Source: CBFDBF01 sp050287725
GTDB lineage: Bacteria; Pseudomonadota; Gammaproteobacteria; Chromatiales; Chromatiaceae
Length of the DNA stretch: 64,000 nucleotides
Direction: 5' to 3'
Assembly (NCBI GenBank): GCA_050287725.1
Contig: JBNKCL010000065.1
Coordinates: forward strand, 17,748 to 81,747
The notes beneath the pieces are model-generated. The model made no database searches and was not told where the DNA came from. It saw nothing but the letters and a program-made list of their open reading frames with translations. Positions within the stretch are counted from its first letter, which is position 1; each line of letters opens with the position of its first letter. The translations under genes were made by a program, and so were the position numbers. Below, in pieces: positions 8,246-16,498 of the stretch.

Positions 8246-9877
8246 TTAATCTCTGCTCATACCGTTCAACGGAAGATGCACCAATACGCGGCAGCCGCCG
8301 TAAAACTCCGGATCGATCTCGACGCTGCCGCCGTGACCCATCACAATCTCCTGCACCATAGTCAGCCCCATGCCGGCGTGCGCCCGCGGCTGTGTCCAGC
8401 CGCAGAAAAAAGGTTCAAAGACTTTCAGGCGTTGCTCTTTCGGGACGCCGTGTCCGTTGTCGATTACCTCCACCGTCAATTCGTGACTGTCTACCTCGGT
8501 CTTCAATCGGATCTCACGATAGTCATGGCCGGATTCGCACACCGCCTTGATGGCGTTGTCGAGGAGATACTTGAACAGGCCGCGCAGGGCGTTGGTCCGG
8601 CCGGTGATCGGCGGTAGCACCGGGGTCGGCTGCCAATCCAGCACCACGCCGTTGGCAAGCAGCTTTTCCGTGGAGAGCCGGATTACCTCGTGCAGAATTT
8701 CGTTGATGTTCACCTGGGAGGATTGCTCCTTCGCCGGGTCAGGGAGTGCGCCCTGTAGGCTTGCAATCGCCTCTTCGCCGCTGGTCAGCGCCTGTTGCAG
8801 GCAACTTTGCAAGCCGCTCTCCTCCGGTAGTGGATTGGGGATCGCCAGGGCGGCCTTGATGACATTGAGCGGCGCCTGCAGTTTGAAGATGGCGCCGGAG
8901 ATCGCTTCCCGCATGGTCTGCACCATCTGCTGTTCCGCCATGCCCGCCCGGATCATGTTGAGCCTCGCTTCGTTGATGCGTTTGCGACTGGCGGTGACCT
9001 CGTTGGCGATCAACAGCAGGCAGCAGCGGCCTTGTTCCGTCTGTTTGAAATAGCTGCGGGCCTCCTCGTTCAGTTCCGCCACCCGCACCCCGGAGCAGGA
9101 GAACCAACGAGGAGAGTCGCCGCCGGGCGGATCGAGCCGCACCTCCACATTGGTGAACCCCTTTCCGATCTGGCAGACGCTGCCGAGATCGAATTCGATC
9201 TGCTGCTCCAGTGCGGCCAGAAACAGTTCCGCCGGCTCCAGCCCGCGGAAATCGCCCATCAGGGCTTTGTATGCGTGATTGTCGAACAGCACCTTGCGGT
9301 CGTGGGTGACCATCGCCACCACCATCGGGGCTGAGTTCAGCGCCTCTTCGGTCAGGCTTCGCTGAAACCGCAGACGCTGTTCAAGTTGGTGCAGCGCTGT
9401 AACATCTCGGTGCATGCCCAGGTAGTAAGCGATCTCCCCCTGGGCGTTCAGCACCGGTGAGATGGTGATGTCCGCCAGGTACTCTTCCCGGTCATGGCGG
9501 TGGTTGATCAGCTTGCCCCGCCATACCCGCCGGTCCTGGATCGTTTCCCACAGTTCGCGGTAGACCGAGTCGGGGGTGGAATGGCTGGAGAGTACCGATT
9601 CGTTCTCCCCGATCACCTTCTCCCGCGCATAGCCGGTAAGTTGTTCAAAGGCGGAATTTACGTAGAGAATTCGGGCACTTGGGTCGGTAATGGAGATGGC
9701 GATCGGGGCCTGTTCCACCGTTTCCAGAAACAGCCTCGGAGGCAGATAGCCGTCCGCGCCCGGGGCGCTGAACGCCTCGATCACCTCCGCCGGCGTGCCC
9801 GGCGGTGGGGAGGCGAGAAATCCACGAATGGCATCGGAAAACTCGCCATCTGTCACGGGGGGCTTGTGCTGCGCCAT
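8246..9877 (-). CDS. nifL: NifL, redox- and nitrogen-responsive anti-activator of NifA
   Basis: NifL inhibits NifA by direct contact when oxygen or fixed nitrogen is plentiful. From the ATG at 9877 the protein has 543 residues. PAS1 (about 55-160) starts at QAPIAISITDPSARILYVNS and corresponds to the FAD-binding domain of Azotobacter NifL; PAS2 follows at about 180-300. The C-terminal GHKL ATPase-like domain shows an N box (LLDNAIKAVCESG), DNGHG and GMGLTMV. The frame is open to 9940, but that extension overlaps the candidate sigma-54 promoter, and the ATG at 9877 has an AGGAATGG ribosome site. NifL-NifA pairs are typical of Gammaproteobacteria and some Betaproteobacteria. Confidence 0.93.
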   Translation of the reverse strand: MAQHKPPVTDGEFSDAIRGFLASPPPGTPAEVIEAFSAPGADGYLPPRLFLETVEQAPIAISITDPSARILYVNSAFEQLTGYAREKVIGENESVLSSHSTPDSVYRELWETIQDRRVWRGKLINHRHDREEYLADITISPVLNAQGEIAYYLGMHRDVTALHQLEQRLRFQRSLTEEALNSAPMVVAMVTHDRKVLFDNHAYKALMGDFRGLEPAELFLAALEQQIEFDLGSVCQIGKGFTNVEVRLDPPGGDSPRWFSCSGVRVAELNEEARSYFKQTEQGRCCLLLIANEVTASRKRINEARLNMIRAGMAEQQMVQTMREAISGAIFKLQAPLNVIKAALAIPNPLPEESGLQSCLQQALTSGEEAIASLQGALPDPAKEQSSQVNINEILHEVIRLSTEKLLANGVVLDWQPTPVLPPITGRTNALRGLFKYLLDNAIKAVCESGHDYREIRLKTEVDSHELTVEVIDNGHGVPKEQRLKVFEPFFCGWTQPRAHAGMGLTMVQEIVMGHGGSVEIDPEFYGGCRVLVHLPLNGMSRD

Positions 9878-9929
9878 GGTTATTCCATTCCTGGTGGAGA
9901 GCAAAAAACGGGACCTTTCCCCGGTTAGT

Positions 9930-9944
9930 GCAAATGCCATACCA
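9930..9944 (-). promoter_or_regulatory. Candidate sigma-54 promoter of nifLA
   Basis: The minus strand reads TGGTATGGCATTTGC, then A. The GG and GC dinucleotides are at exact -24/-12 spacing; the departures are C to T at two less critical positions. The predicted start at about 9918 gives a 41-nt leader to the nifL ATG. NifLA expression is sigma-54/NtrC-driven in Klebsiella. No exact NtrC or NifA site was found upstream; the nearest is TGT-N11-ACA around 9963-9979. Confidence 0.55.
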
Positions 9945-10276
9945 GGATGGGAACGGTGTGCCGCGGTTGTCAGATGCGCGCACAGGCGGGATCGGCCCCG
10001 CTATTTCCCTTGATTTTGTAATGGTTCTGCGTATTAATGAAATTTCACGCATCCCTATATCGCTCGTCACGCTCCCTGCATGGGTTCCCGGCGAATCGCT
10101 TCGGATGTGGATGAAATCTGTTTGACGCATGAGTCCGGATCAGAGAACGTGGTTGGTTCCGATCTGGTGGGGAATCAGCCGGTCCGGTATTCTTGTTCAG
10201 ATATCTCGTGGTCAAATAACTCATTTCCCGTATGCAACGTCATGCGGCCTTTTGATGAACGCGTATTGGAGTTCCT
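9945..10276. other. Divergent intergenic region between nifL and an exported-protein gene
   Basis: About 330 nt with no credible gene. It should hold the upstream control sites for nifLA and the promoter of the plus-strand gene at 10277. An imperfect NifA-like site (TGT-N11-ACA) is present but has the wrong spacer length. Confidence 0.4.
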
Positions 10277-10720
10277 ATGAGACTTTTCATGATTGGTTCG
10301 CTTCTCTTTCTGCTGTCTTCGTTGGCCTGTGCCGGTGAGTCGATAAGCGATCTCAAGGCTTTTGACGCGCAGGTTGTCGGCTGTCTGTCCAAATTCTCGA
10401 ATACATCACGCTGTAATGAAAAGATTTTAGCCAGATACATCGTTCCAGGAAGTGAGGCGCAGCTCGCCCCTGTGGCAAGTCAATTGGATGATTTCATGGC
10501 CAAGTGGTTGGGGAGTGACGGGGTCTATAAAGTGCATCCGATTATGAGCAAAAAGACAGGCGACCTTTTTCTGGCAAAGACCTATTTGATAGAGGATGAC
10601 AAGGGGAATCTGATGTCTTATTCCTACTCGCTGCTTAGACGTCTGGGAAAATGGTACGTTTTCTCATTTGCCATCGATAGCAACGGCGACGCGATTGAGG
10701 AAGTTTTGAGAGGGAAGTGA
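10277..10720 (+). CDS. Exported protein of unknown function
   Basis: A 147-residue protein whose first 19 residues are a classical signal peptide (MRLFMIGSLLFLLSSLACAG, cleavage expected after ACA). The mature part is small and soluble with two early cysteines (VGCLSKFSNTSRC) that could form a disulfide. The C-terminal half (LFLAKTYLIEDDKGNLMSYS, then GKWYVFSFAIDSNGD) looks like a small beta-rich fold. I do not recognise the family. It is the first of several short exported proteins that follow on the same strand and have visibly lower GC than the nif genes. Confidence 0.7.
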   Translation: MRLFMIGSLLFLLSSLACAGESISDLKAFDAQVVGCLSKFSNTSRCNEKILARYIVPGSEAQLAPVASQLDDFMAKWLGSDGVYKVHPIMSKKTGDLFLAKTYLIEDDKGNLMSYSYSLLRRLGKWYVFSFAIDSNGDAIEEVLRGK

Positions 10721-10745
10721 AGGATCAAAGACCGGCATATTGAGA

Positions 10746-11270
10746 ATGACGAAGATAACCGTTGCCGTTATCGGGTTGGGAATAGTTATTGTTCTTGCAT
10801 TCGGCTTTTGGCATGTCTCAACCCATGGCTGGTTGGATATGCAGATACGCGACATTGCGGAACACGGCTACCAAACCGTCAAGGATGCGGAAATAACATT
10901 TCTGGATTCTGACGGTAATATATTGGCCGCCGGCAAGAGCGACCATGTATACGGTGTCGTGTATCTAAAACATCCTGAAGCCGGGTATTGCGTCGAGGAA
11001 GAAAGTATGGCTCCCTATTCCGAAAGGGATCGGGAAAGATGGTATGCCTGTTTTAATAAGCAAGCGAGATGGATTGTCGGGTGGGCCGGAAAAGTGAGGT
11101 ACGTAGATCTGAAGTTCGACGAATGTTCCATCAAGCGGGTGCCGGTATCGGTGGTGGAATCGAAAGGGGACTGGTGGTTGTGGTGGCTCCCGCTTCCGCA
11201 CATGGGTGGAAAACCCGTGACTTATTTCTCTATCAATATTCGTGTAGACGGCCCCAATTGCAAGGTGTAG
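10746..11270 (+). CDS. Single-pass membrane-anchored protein of unknown function
   Basis: A 174-residue protein with one N-terminal hydrophobic segment (residues about 4-22, VAVIGLGIVIVLAFGFWHVS) that is likely an uncleaved anchor, leaving a periplasmic domain with four cysteines (GYCVEEE, WYACFN, FDECS, GPNCKV), consistent with two disulfides. The ATG at 10746 is used; a TTG two codons upstream is possible. It follows the preceding exported-protein gene by 25 nt and is probably cotranscribed. I do not recognise the family. Confidence 0.65.
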   Translation: MTKITVAVIGLGIVIVLAFGFWHVSTHGWLDMQIRDIAEHGYQTVKDAEITFLDSDGNILAAGKSDHVYGVVYLKHPEAGYCVEEESMAPYSERDRERWYACFNKQARWIVGWAGKVRYVDLKFDECSIKRVPVSVVESKGDWWLWWLPLPHMGGKPVTYFSINIRVDGPNCKV

Positions 11271-11430
11271 CCGCATAACTATGTAGTTTCCGGAAAAGGG
11301 GTTAAATCAGCCGCCGGTATTTGTTGAAAGGCTTTAAATCCGCCTGCAAAGTTATTTTTGCAGACTGTGACAAGCCAGCAAAAGGATGAGTCAAAGCCTA
11401 ATTGAAAAAAGGACAAATAGGAGGTCCAAA

Positions 11431-11865
11431 ATGAAAAGACGAAACATTGTGGCTTTGAGTGCGAGTGCGTTGTTTCTGATGGTTCCCCTGCAAACCTATG
11501 CCGCGGAGGACGCGTGTGTGTCGCTTCTCGTGGGGGCGGGTTATGCGGCGGAAATGCGCATTGTTTCCGGAGATTTCAAGACCGATTGGTCCAGTTCATT
11601 TCCTATCGGAAAAACCAGGTGCCAAAGTCTTGATGGGGTGCCGGTCGGAAAAAAATTCACTGTGGAAGTACATGCTATCTTGGGGAAAACGGAATCCTGC
11701 ACGCCGAGCATCACCCACAGTGAAGGTGAGGGTTCCATAACCTTTCAGGCCTGGGGAACTACCCTGAACGTGCATTGTGAAATGCCGTCGACCACGGCGG
11801 CATATTTGATGGAGTCCGGGGAAGAAGCAAAAGAGGAGAATTCAGAAACCGCCTCGGGCAAGTAA
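11431..11865 (+). CDS. Exported protein of unknown function
   Basis: From the ATG at 11431, preceded by GGAGG, the protein has 144 residues with a signal peptide ending in TYAAED. Four cysteines in the mature part (DACVS, TRCQS, ESCTP, VHCEM) suggest two disulfides, and short beta-like strands suggest a small Ig-like or cold-shock-sized barrel. The C-terminus is acidic (GEEAKEENSETA). The frame could start further upstream (11386), but only the ATG at 11431 has both a ribosome site and a signal peptide directly after it. The family is not recognised. A strong hairpin follows 11 nt after the stop. Confidence 0.65.
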   Translation: MKRRNIVALSASALFLMVPLQTYAAEDACVSLLVGAGYAAEMRIVSGDFKTDWSSSFPIGKTRCQSLDGVPVGKKFTVEVHAILGKTESCTPSITHSEGEGSITFQAWGTTLNVHCEMPSTTAAYLMESGEEAKEENSETASGK

Positions 11866-11876
11866 ATCAAGTAACA

Positions 11877-11913
11877 CGGATCGGCCCGGCAGCGGTGTTG
11901 CCGGGCCGATCCG
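11877..11913 (+). terminator. Perfect 15-bp hairpin after an exported-protein gene
   Basis: A perfect inverted repeat with 15-bp arms (CGGATCGGCCCGGCA) and a 7-nt loop directly after the stop at 11865. There is no U run, so it may be a mRNA 3'-end stabiliser or a weak terminator. Confidence 0.5.
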
Positions 11914-11978
11914 CCGCCTCACAACATACAGAGCTTTCCGGCTCAGAATATAGGTTCTTGCGATTATTGTTTGGGCAA

Positions 11979-12596
11979 ATGAAAAAAGCGCTGGTCACGA
12001 TTTATAACGAGTTCGCGGCGACCTATGAGGCGAATCGCGGCATGTTCGATATGAGCGAGGTGTTCGATTCGTTTTATCGGCGTCTCGATGTTAAAAATGG
12101 GCATGCGCTTGATCTGGCCTGCGGCGCCGGCGAGCCGTTCGCGGCTACGTTTTTGAAAAACGGATGGGCGGTAACCGGGGTGGATTTTTCCGGCAAGATG
12201 CTTGAGATGGCGGCCAAATTCGTGCCGGAGATGCGAGTTATCTGTGAGGATGTCCGCAATGTCGATTTTCCGGCGGGTGAATTCGATGCGGTCACGATGA
12301 TTTATGCTCTGTTCCATCTGCCGCGGGACGACCACCAGGCGCTATTGGAGAAAATTCATTGCTGGCTCCGGCCGGGTGGAAAACTGCTGTTTACCTATGC
12401 TACGCAGGAATATACCGGGCAGGAGGAGTTTGACGGATATAAGGAGTTCATGGGGCGGCATTTATACTACTCTCATAAGAGTCCCGAGTCTTTGCGGGCG
12501 GATCTGGAGCGACTTGCTTATGAGATTGAAGGTTGGGATTACCGGGAGATCGGGGGTGAGACTTTCTTGTGGGTTACGGCCGGAAAGCCGGCCTGA
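11979..12596 (+). CDS. Class I SAM-dependent methyltransferase
   Basis: A 205-residue Rossmann-fold methyltransferase. Motif I is LDLACGAGEPFA, the adenosyl-binding acidic residue follows in VTGVDFSGKML, and motif IV is in FDAVTMIYALFHLPRDDH. The last strand region (FLWVTAGKP) closes the fold. The start is placed at the ATG at 11979 because translation upstream (from 11895) crosses the hairpin and lacks methyltransferase-like sequence. The N-terminal YNEFAATYEANRG resembles the Methyltransf_11/25 group that acts on small molecules. The substrate cannot be inferred from neighbours. Confidence 0.8.
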   Translation: MKKALVTIYNEFAATYEANRGMFDMSEVFDSFYRRLDVKNGHALDLACGAGEPFAATFLKNGWAVTGVDFSGKMLEMAAKFVPEMRVICEDVRNVDFPAGEFDAVTMIYALFHLPRDDHQALLEKIHCWLRPGGKLLFTYATQEYTGQEEFDGYKEFMGRHLYYSHKSPESLRADLERLAYEIEGWDYREIGGETFLWVTAGKPA

Positions 12597-12624
12597 CCGC
12601 GTTTATGCCTCTGGATAACAGTCG

Positions 12625-13131
12625 ATGACTATTGCGGCAAGATATCTGATTGGGGTCTTGTGCGGCTGCGCGTTGTTGGCCGCTTGCAGCGAAACCGACG
12701 ACACGCTGGCGATCAAGACGCTGCTCGAAACCGGAGTAAAATCCGCGGAACAGAAAAGTATCGACGATCTCATGGATCTGGCCACCGAGGACTTTGTGGC
12801 CATGCCGGGCCGGCGCGACGCGGCTATGGTTCGAAAAGTACTGTTTGCGGCATTTATGCGGTACGGGAAATTTGCGATTCACTATCCCAGTCCCAGAATC
12901 GAGATCGCTGAAAAGGGGGATCGTGCGAGCGTCGCTTTTCCGTTTGTGATCGTACGTCAAGACCATGAATTGCCGGGCTTGTCAGATTTATACGAGGATC
13001 CGCAGCGATGGATGGAGGCGGTCGGTGAGAAAGCGGATCTCTATCAGCTCAATCTGCGGTTGCGTAAACAGGATGGGGATTGGCGGATTGCAGAGGCCGA
13101 ACTGCACAGTTACCGTCAATCTGTCTATTGA
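12625..13131 (+). CDS. Lipoprotein with NTF2/SnoaL-like fold
   Basis: A 168-residue protein with a lipoprotein signal ending in LLAAC (Cys21). The mature sequence alternates helix and strands in the manner of NTF2-like or nuclear-transport-factor folds: IKTLLETGVKSAEQKSIDDL, then DLATEDFVAMPG, and a closing strand pair (LNLRLRKQDGDWRIAEAELH). Such proteins are often small periplasmic binding proteins of unknown role. The fold assignment is by pattern only. It starts 28 nt after the methyltransferase stop and may be cotranscribed. Confidence 0.65.
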   Translation: MTIAARYLIGVLCGCALLAACSETDDTLAIKTLLETGVKSAEQKSIDDLMDLATEDFVAMPGRRDAAMVRKVLFAAFMRYGKFAIHYPSPRIEIAEKGDRASVAFPFVIVRQDHELPGLSDLYEDPQRWMEAVGEKADLYQLNLRLRKQDGDWRIAEAELHSYRQSVY

Positions 13132-13259
13132 TGCGAGGGTGGCGACAGATAATGCGCGCACCGGGAATTCCGGTGGGCGCCCGCAACCGCAATAGAAAAG
13201 GTCTTGGGTTTCAGAAAAATCAGCAATCACCAAACGAATTGGTGTTGTAAGGAGGATTT

Positions 13260-13673
13260 ATGTATACAGGGGGATGCCTGTGCGGTGCCGTTCGCTTCGA
13301 ACTCGATGGCGCGATTCGCAATATCGTATATTGCCACTGCTCGCAGTGCCGTAAGGCGCAAGGCAGCGCCTTTGCGACGAACGGTATTGTCGAAGCGGGA
13401 GACTTTCGAATCGTCTCAGGAGCGGACTCGCTGACCGGATATGAGTCATCGCCGGGTCAGAAAAAGTACTTCTGCCGCATCTGCGGTTCGCCGATCCTGA
13501 GTAAAACCGAGTCCAGGCCGGAGCAGGTTCGGGTGCGGTTGGGAACCATCGAATCCGATATTACGGAGCGCCCCATGGCGCATATCTTTGTGACCTCAAA
13601 GGCCGACTGGGAAGAGATCGCCGGTGATTTGCCGCAGTATGAGGAGTATGAACCGGGCAGGGATGAACTCTAG
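13260..13673 (+). CDS. GFA family (glutathione-dependent formaldehyde-activating-like) zinc protein
   Basis: A 137-residue protein with the GFA/CENP-V zinc pattern: GGCLCGAVRFE at the N-terminus, YCHCSQCRKAQGS in the middle and FCRICGSPI later. The first Cys pair plus the HCSQC and CRIC cysteines bind two zinc ions in characterised relatives. The family is named after a Paracoccus enzyme proposed to condense formaldehyde with glutathione, but most members are uncharacterised. The ATG at 13260 has a strong AGGAGG upstream. Full length for the family. Confidence 0.88.
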   Translation: MYTGGCLCGAVRFELDGAIRNIVYCHCSQCRKAQGSAFATNGIVEAGDFRIVSGADSLTGYESSPGQKKYFCRICGSPILSKTESRPEQVRVRLGTIESDITERPMAHIFVTSKADWEEIAGDLPQYEEYEPGRDEL

Positions 13674-13712
13674 TCGCCAGGGTAAAGCCGCTTGAGGTCG
13701 GATAACATCAAA

Positions 13713-14192
13713 ATGAAAATTGAATTCACTCCAATCGGAATTATCCATTCCCCATTCGTGCGATTGGAGGATATGCCGATTCAACCGTCCGGCGCCGTCG
13801 ATATCGAAGGTACGGTTGCAATATTCGAAGAGTATCGGCCGGGACTTAAAGATCTCGGCGGGTTTTCGCATCTGATTCTGTTGTACCATTTTCACCGTGT
13901 CCGCTCGTACGAGCTCGAGGTGGTCCCGTTTCTGGATACGGAGCCGCGCGGTATATTTGCAACCCGTGCCCCCAAGCGTCCGAATGCCATCGGTCTCTCT
14001 ATAGTGCAACTGGATAAGGTTGAAGATGGGGTGCTGTATATTCGGAACGTGGATATTTTCGACGGCACCCCGCTTCTGGATATCAAACCCTACGTTCCGG
14101 CTTTCGATGCGCAGAAAGAGGTGCGGTCCGGCTGGCTGGAAAGATCCGGGGAAGCCGTGGCCGTGAAAAAGTCGGATGGTCGGTTTGTATAA
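13713..14192 (+). CDS. TrmO/TsaA-like tRNA m6t6A37 methyltransferase
   Basis: A 159-residue member of the TsaA (YaeB/VirR) family. It starts with the beta-strand IEFTPIGIIHSPF and has the signature FATRAPKRPNAIGLSIVQL and, further on, the LLDIKPYVPAFD motif. E. coli TrmO N6-methylates t6A37 in tRNA-Thr using SAM and is longer (about 235 residues); this protein lacks the C-terminal extension and resembles the shorter TsaA-only archaeal and bacterial forms. The ATG at 13713 is used because the family motif begins right after it; a start at 13692 is possible. Confidence 0.82.
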   Translation: MKIEFTPIGIIHSPFVRLEDMPIQPSGAVDIEGTVAIFEEYRPGLKDLGGFSHLILLYHFHRVRSYELEVVPFLDTEPRGIFATRAPKRPNAIGLSIVQLDKVEDGVLYIRNVDIFDGTPLLDIKPYVPAFDAQKEVRSGWLERSGEAVAVKKSDGRFV

Positions 14193-14260
14193 GAAGGAAA
14201 TTTTGATTGGGTCGTTATTTTGCCGAAGAGTTGCGCTGCTTCTGAAGCCTGTTATTCGAA

Positions 14261-14698
14261 ATGAAAACCAATAGGATTTGTGTCACCGCAGCGATGATCT
14301 TGTGCCTGTTTACCGCAACCGGCGCGGTTGCCGAGATTTTTCGCTGGACCGACGAGAACGGAAGGACTCATTATTCGGATCGTGATCCCGGCGACCAGAA
14401 AGCGGAATCCGTGGAGGTCCGGGTCAATGTTTACAAAAGCGTCAGTTACGACACTTCCATTTTCGATACCGGTCGGGAAGTGGAGTTGTACTCGACCAGT
14501 TGGTGTCCCTACTGCAAGAAGGCAAAAAGATATTTTGAAGCCAACAATATTCCGTTTATCGAGTACGACATTGAAAAAGATGCGGACGCAAAATCAAGAT
14601 ATGACCGGATGGGCGCCGCCGGCGTGCCGGTAATACTGGTCGGGAAAAAAAGAATGAACGGATTCAGCGAAGCAGGCTTCCGGCGCATCTATCCGTAG
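14261..14698 (+). CDS. Exported DUF4124-glutaredoxin fusion
   Basis: A 145-residue protein made of a signal peptide (to about residue 24), a DUF4124 motif (EIFRWTDENGRTHYSDRDPG) and a C-terminal glutaredoxin-like domain with the redox motif SWCPYCKKAKRYF and the cis-Pro loop AAGVPVILVG. Glutaredoxin folds in the cytoplasm work with glutathione; here the signal peptide puts it in the periplasm, so it is more likely a thiol-disulfide or metal-handling protein of the envelope. The Cys pair is intact. It stands alone at the end of the plus-strand run and is convergent with the TRAP operon. Confidence 0.85.
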   Translation: MKTNRICVTAAMILCLFTATGAVAEIFRWTDENGRTHYSDRDPGDQKAESVEVRVNVYKSVSYDTSIFDTGREVELYSTSWCPYCKKAKRYFEANNIPFIEYDIEKDADAKSRYDRMGAAGVPVILVGKKRMNGFSEAGFRRIYP

Positions 14699-14732
14699 CG
14701 TCCGTGTAAACGCATAGCGCAATGCTTACGTT

Positions 14733-16010
14733 TTATTGTCTCCCCGGCAGCGCCAGGGAGAGCGCGGGCCAGTACGTAATGATCAGCACCGCCAACAGCA
14801 GGATCAGGAACCATGGCAGGGTGGCGCGGTAGAGCTGCAAAACCGGACGGTCGAAACGGTAACTGGCGATAAACAGATTCATGCCCACCGGCGGGGTGAA
14901 GTAACCGATCTGCATGTTGGCCAGGAAGATGATCCCCAGATGCACCGGGTCGATGCCGTAGCCGATGGCTACCGGCAGCAGCAACGGCACCATCAGCACC
15001 AGGGCGGAGAAGATCTCCAGCATGGTTCCCAGCACCAGCAGAAACAGGTTGAGCAGGATCAGGAAGGTGATCCGGTCCGAGACCAGTTGCTGGATGGTCT
15101 GGAACAGACGGGTGGGTACCTGGGCATCGATCAGGTAGTTGGTGGAGGCGAGCGAGACGCCGAGAATCACCATCACCCCGCCCACCAGCACCATGGCCTG
15201 ACGCATCACCGCCGGCAGTGTCCGCAGGGTGATCTCGCGCCGGATCAGCACCTCCACCACCAGTACATAGAGGGCGGTGACCGCCGCCGCCTCGGAGATG
15301 GCGAAAAAGCCGCTATAGATGCCCCCCAGCACCACCACCGGGAGCGGCAGCTCCCAACCCGCCTCCCGCAGCGCCGCCCCCGCCTCCGACGCCGAGAAGG
15401 GGATGAGCGGTTGCCCGCGGGCGCACCAGACGCTCCAGCCGGCCAGCAGCACCAGCATCAGCAGGCCGGGCAGGATGCCGGCCAGGAACATGGCGTCCAC
15501 CGTGATATCGCCGCCGATGCCGAGCTGCTGGGCGATCACGGCGTACAAGATCAGCGGCAGGGCCGGGGCGAACAGCAGCCCCAGGCTGCCGGAGGTGGTG
15601 ACCAGTCCGAGGCCGAAGTTCTCCCGGTAGCCGGCCTGGGTGAGGGCCGGATAGAGCAGGGCGCCGAGGGCGACGATGGTGACGCCGGAGGCCCCGGTAA
15701 AGGCGGTGAACAGCGCGCAGGCCACCAGCGAGACGATGGCCAGCCCCCCCGGCATCCACCCGAGCAGGGCGCGGGTGACCCGCACCAGCCGTTGCGGCGC
15801 CCGGCTTTCGCTGAGCAGATAACCGGCGAAGGTGAACAGCGGGATCGCCAGCAAGACCGGCATCTCCGCGATCCGAAAGAACTCGATGGCCACCACCGAG
15901 AGGTCCACCCCGGAGCGGTGAAAGCCCAGCAGGGCGCCGGCGGCGATGATCACGAACAGGGGGGTCCCCAGCAATGCCAGCAGGAGCAGCAGCAGGCCGG
16001 TGAGGATCAC
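14733..16010 (-). CDS. dctM: TRAP transporter large permease (DctM type)
   Basis: A 425-residue very hydrophobic membrane protein with the DctM order of twelve or so TM helices, including signatures GASGVTIVALGALLYPALT and LLFAPALPLILYAVI, and the C-terminal VHLGIIFLANMQIGYFTPPV. It is the ion-coupled translocating subunit of a tripartite ATP-independent periplasmic transporter. The GTG at 16010 overlaps the dctQ stop (GTGA), so translation is coupled; the longer open frame above it is just read-through of dctQ in another frame. The substrate is not readable; TRAP systems typically move C4-dicarboxylates, keto acids or sugar acids. Confidence 0.95.
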   Translation of the reverse strand: MILTGLLLLLLALLGTPLFVIIAAGALLGFHRSGVDLSVVAIEFFRIAEMPVLLAIPLFTFAGYLLSESRAPQRLVRVTRALLGWMPGGLAIVSLVACALFTAFTGASGVTIVALGALLYPALTQAGYRENFGLGLVTTSGSLGLLFAPALPLILYAVIAQQLGIGGDITVDAMFLAGILPGLLMLVLLAGWSVWCARGQPLIPFSASEAGAALREAGWELPLPVVVLGGIYSGFFAISEAAAVTALYVLVVEVLIRREITLRTLPAVMRQAMVLVGGVMVILGVSLASTNYLIDAQVPTRLFQTIQQLVSDRITFLILLNLFLLVLGTMLEIFSALVLMVPLLLPVAIGYGIDPVHLGIIFLANMQIGYFTPPVGMNLFIASYRFDRPVLQLYRATLPWFLILLLAVLIITYWPALSLALPGRQ

Positions 16011-16495
16011 TTGGCCTCCATCTTCTCGGTGGCACCGGTCACGGCTGCCAGCAGGAAACGCAGGGCGATGACGCCGAATCCAAACGGCAGGATCAGCTCG
16101 CCCATCCAGGCCGGCAGGAGGGAGAACAACAGCGTGCCGTCCGCCCGTTCCAGCAAAACGAAGCGTCCGGCATGCCACGCCAGGAGTCCGCAGATACCGG
16201 CGGCGAAACCGTCGGTCACCCGCTGGGCGACCTGTTTGATGTGGGGCGGCAGAAAGCGGGAGAGGAGATCGATCCGGATATGGTTATGGTCCCTGGTGGC
16301 CGCCATCGCTCCCAGCAGCGCCAGCCACAATACCAGCAGCCGCAGTACCGGATCGGCCCACGACAGACCGGTCTCCAGAAGATCGCGCAGCAGGATCTGG
16401 GTGGTGGCCAGCAGGATCATGCTCAGCAACAGCAGCATCAGGACGCCGTCCTCCAACCGGAGCAGAATCCGATGCCACCGCCGTAAGGTCTCCAC
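16007..16495 (-). CDS. dctQ: TRAP transporter small permease (DctQ type)
   Basis: A 162-residue protein with four predicted TM helices in the DctQ pattern: LLLLSMILLATTQILLRDLL, PVLRLLVLWLALLGAM followed by the conserved HNHIRIDLL motif, then two more helices. It forms the small-subunit partner of DctM. The gene lies 3 nt after the cupin gene stop and overlaps dctM by 4 nt, so it is within the same tightly packed operon. Confidence 0.93.
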   Translation of the reverse strand: METLRRWHRILLRLEDGVLMLLLLSMILLATTQILLRDLLETGLSWADPVLRLLVLWLALLGAMAATRDHNHIRIDLLSRFLPPHIKQVAQRVTDGFAAGICGLLAWHAGRFVLLERADGTLLFSLLPAWMGELILPFGFGVIALRFLLAAVTGATEKMEAK

Positions 16496-16498
16496 CGT

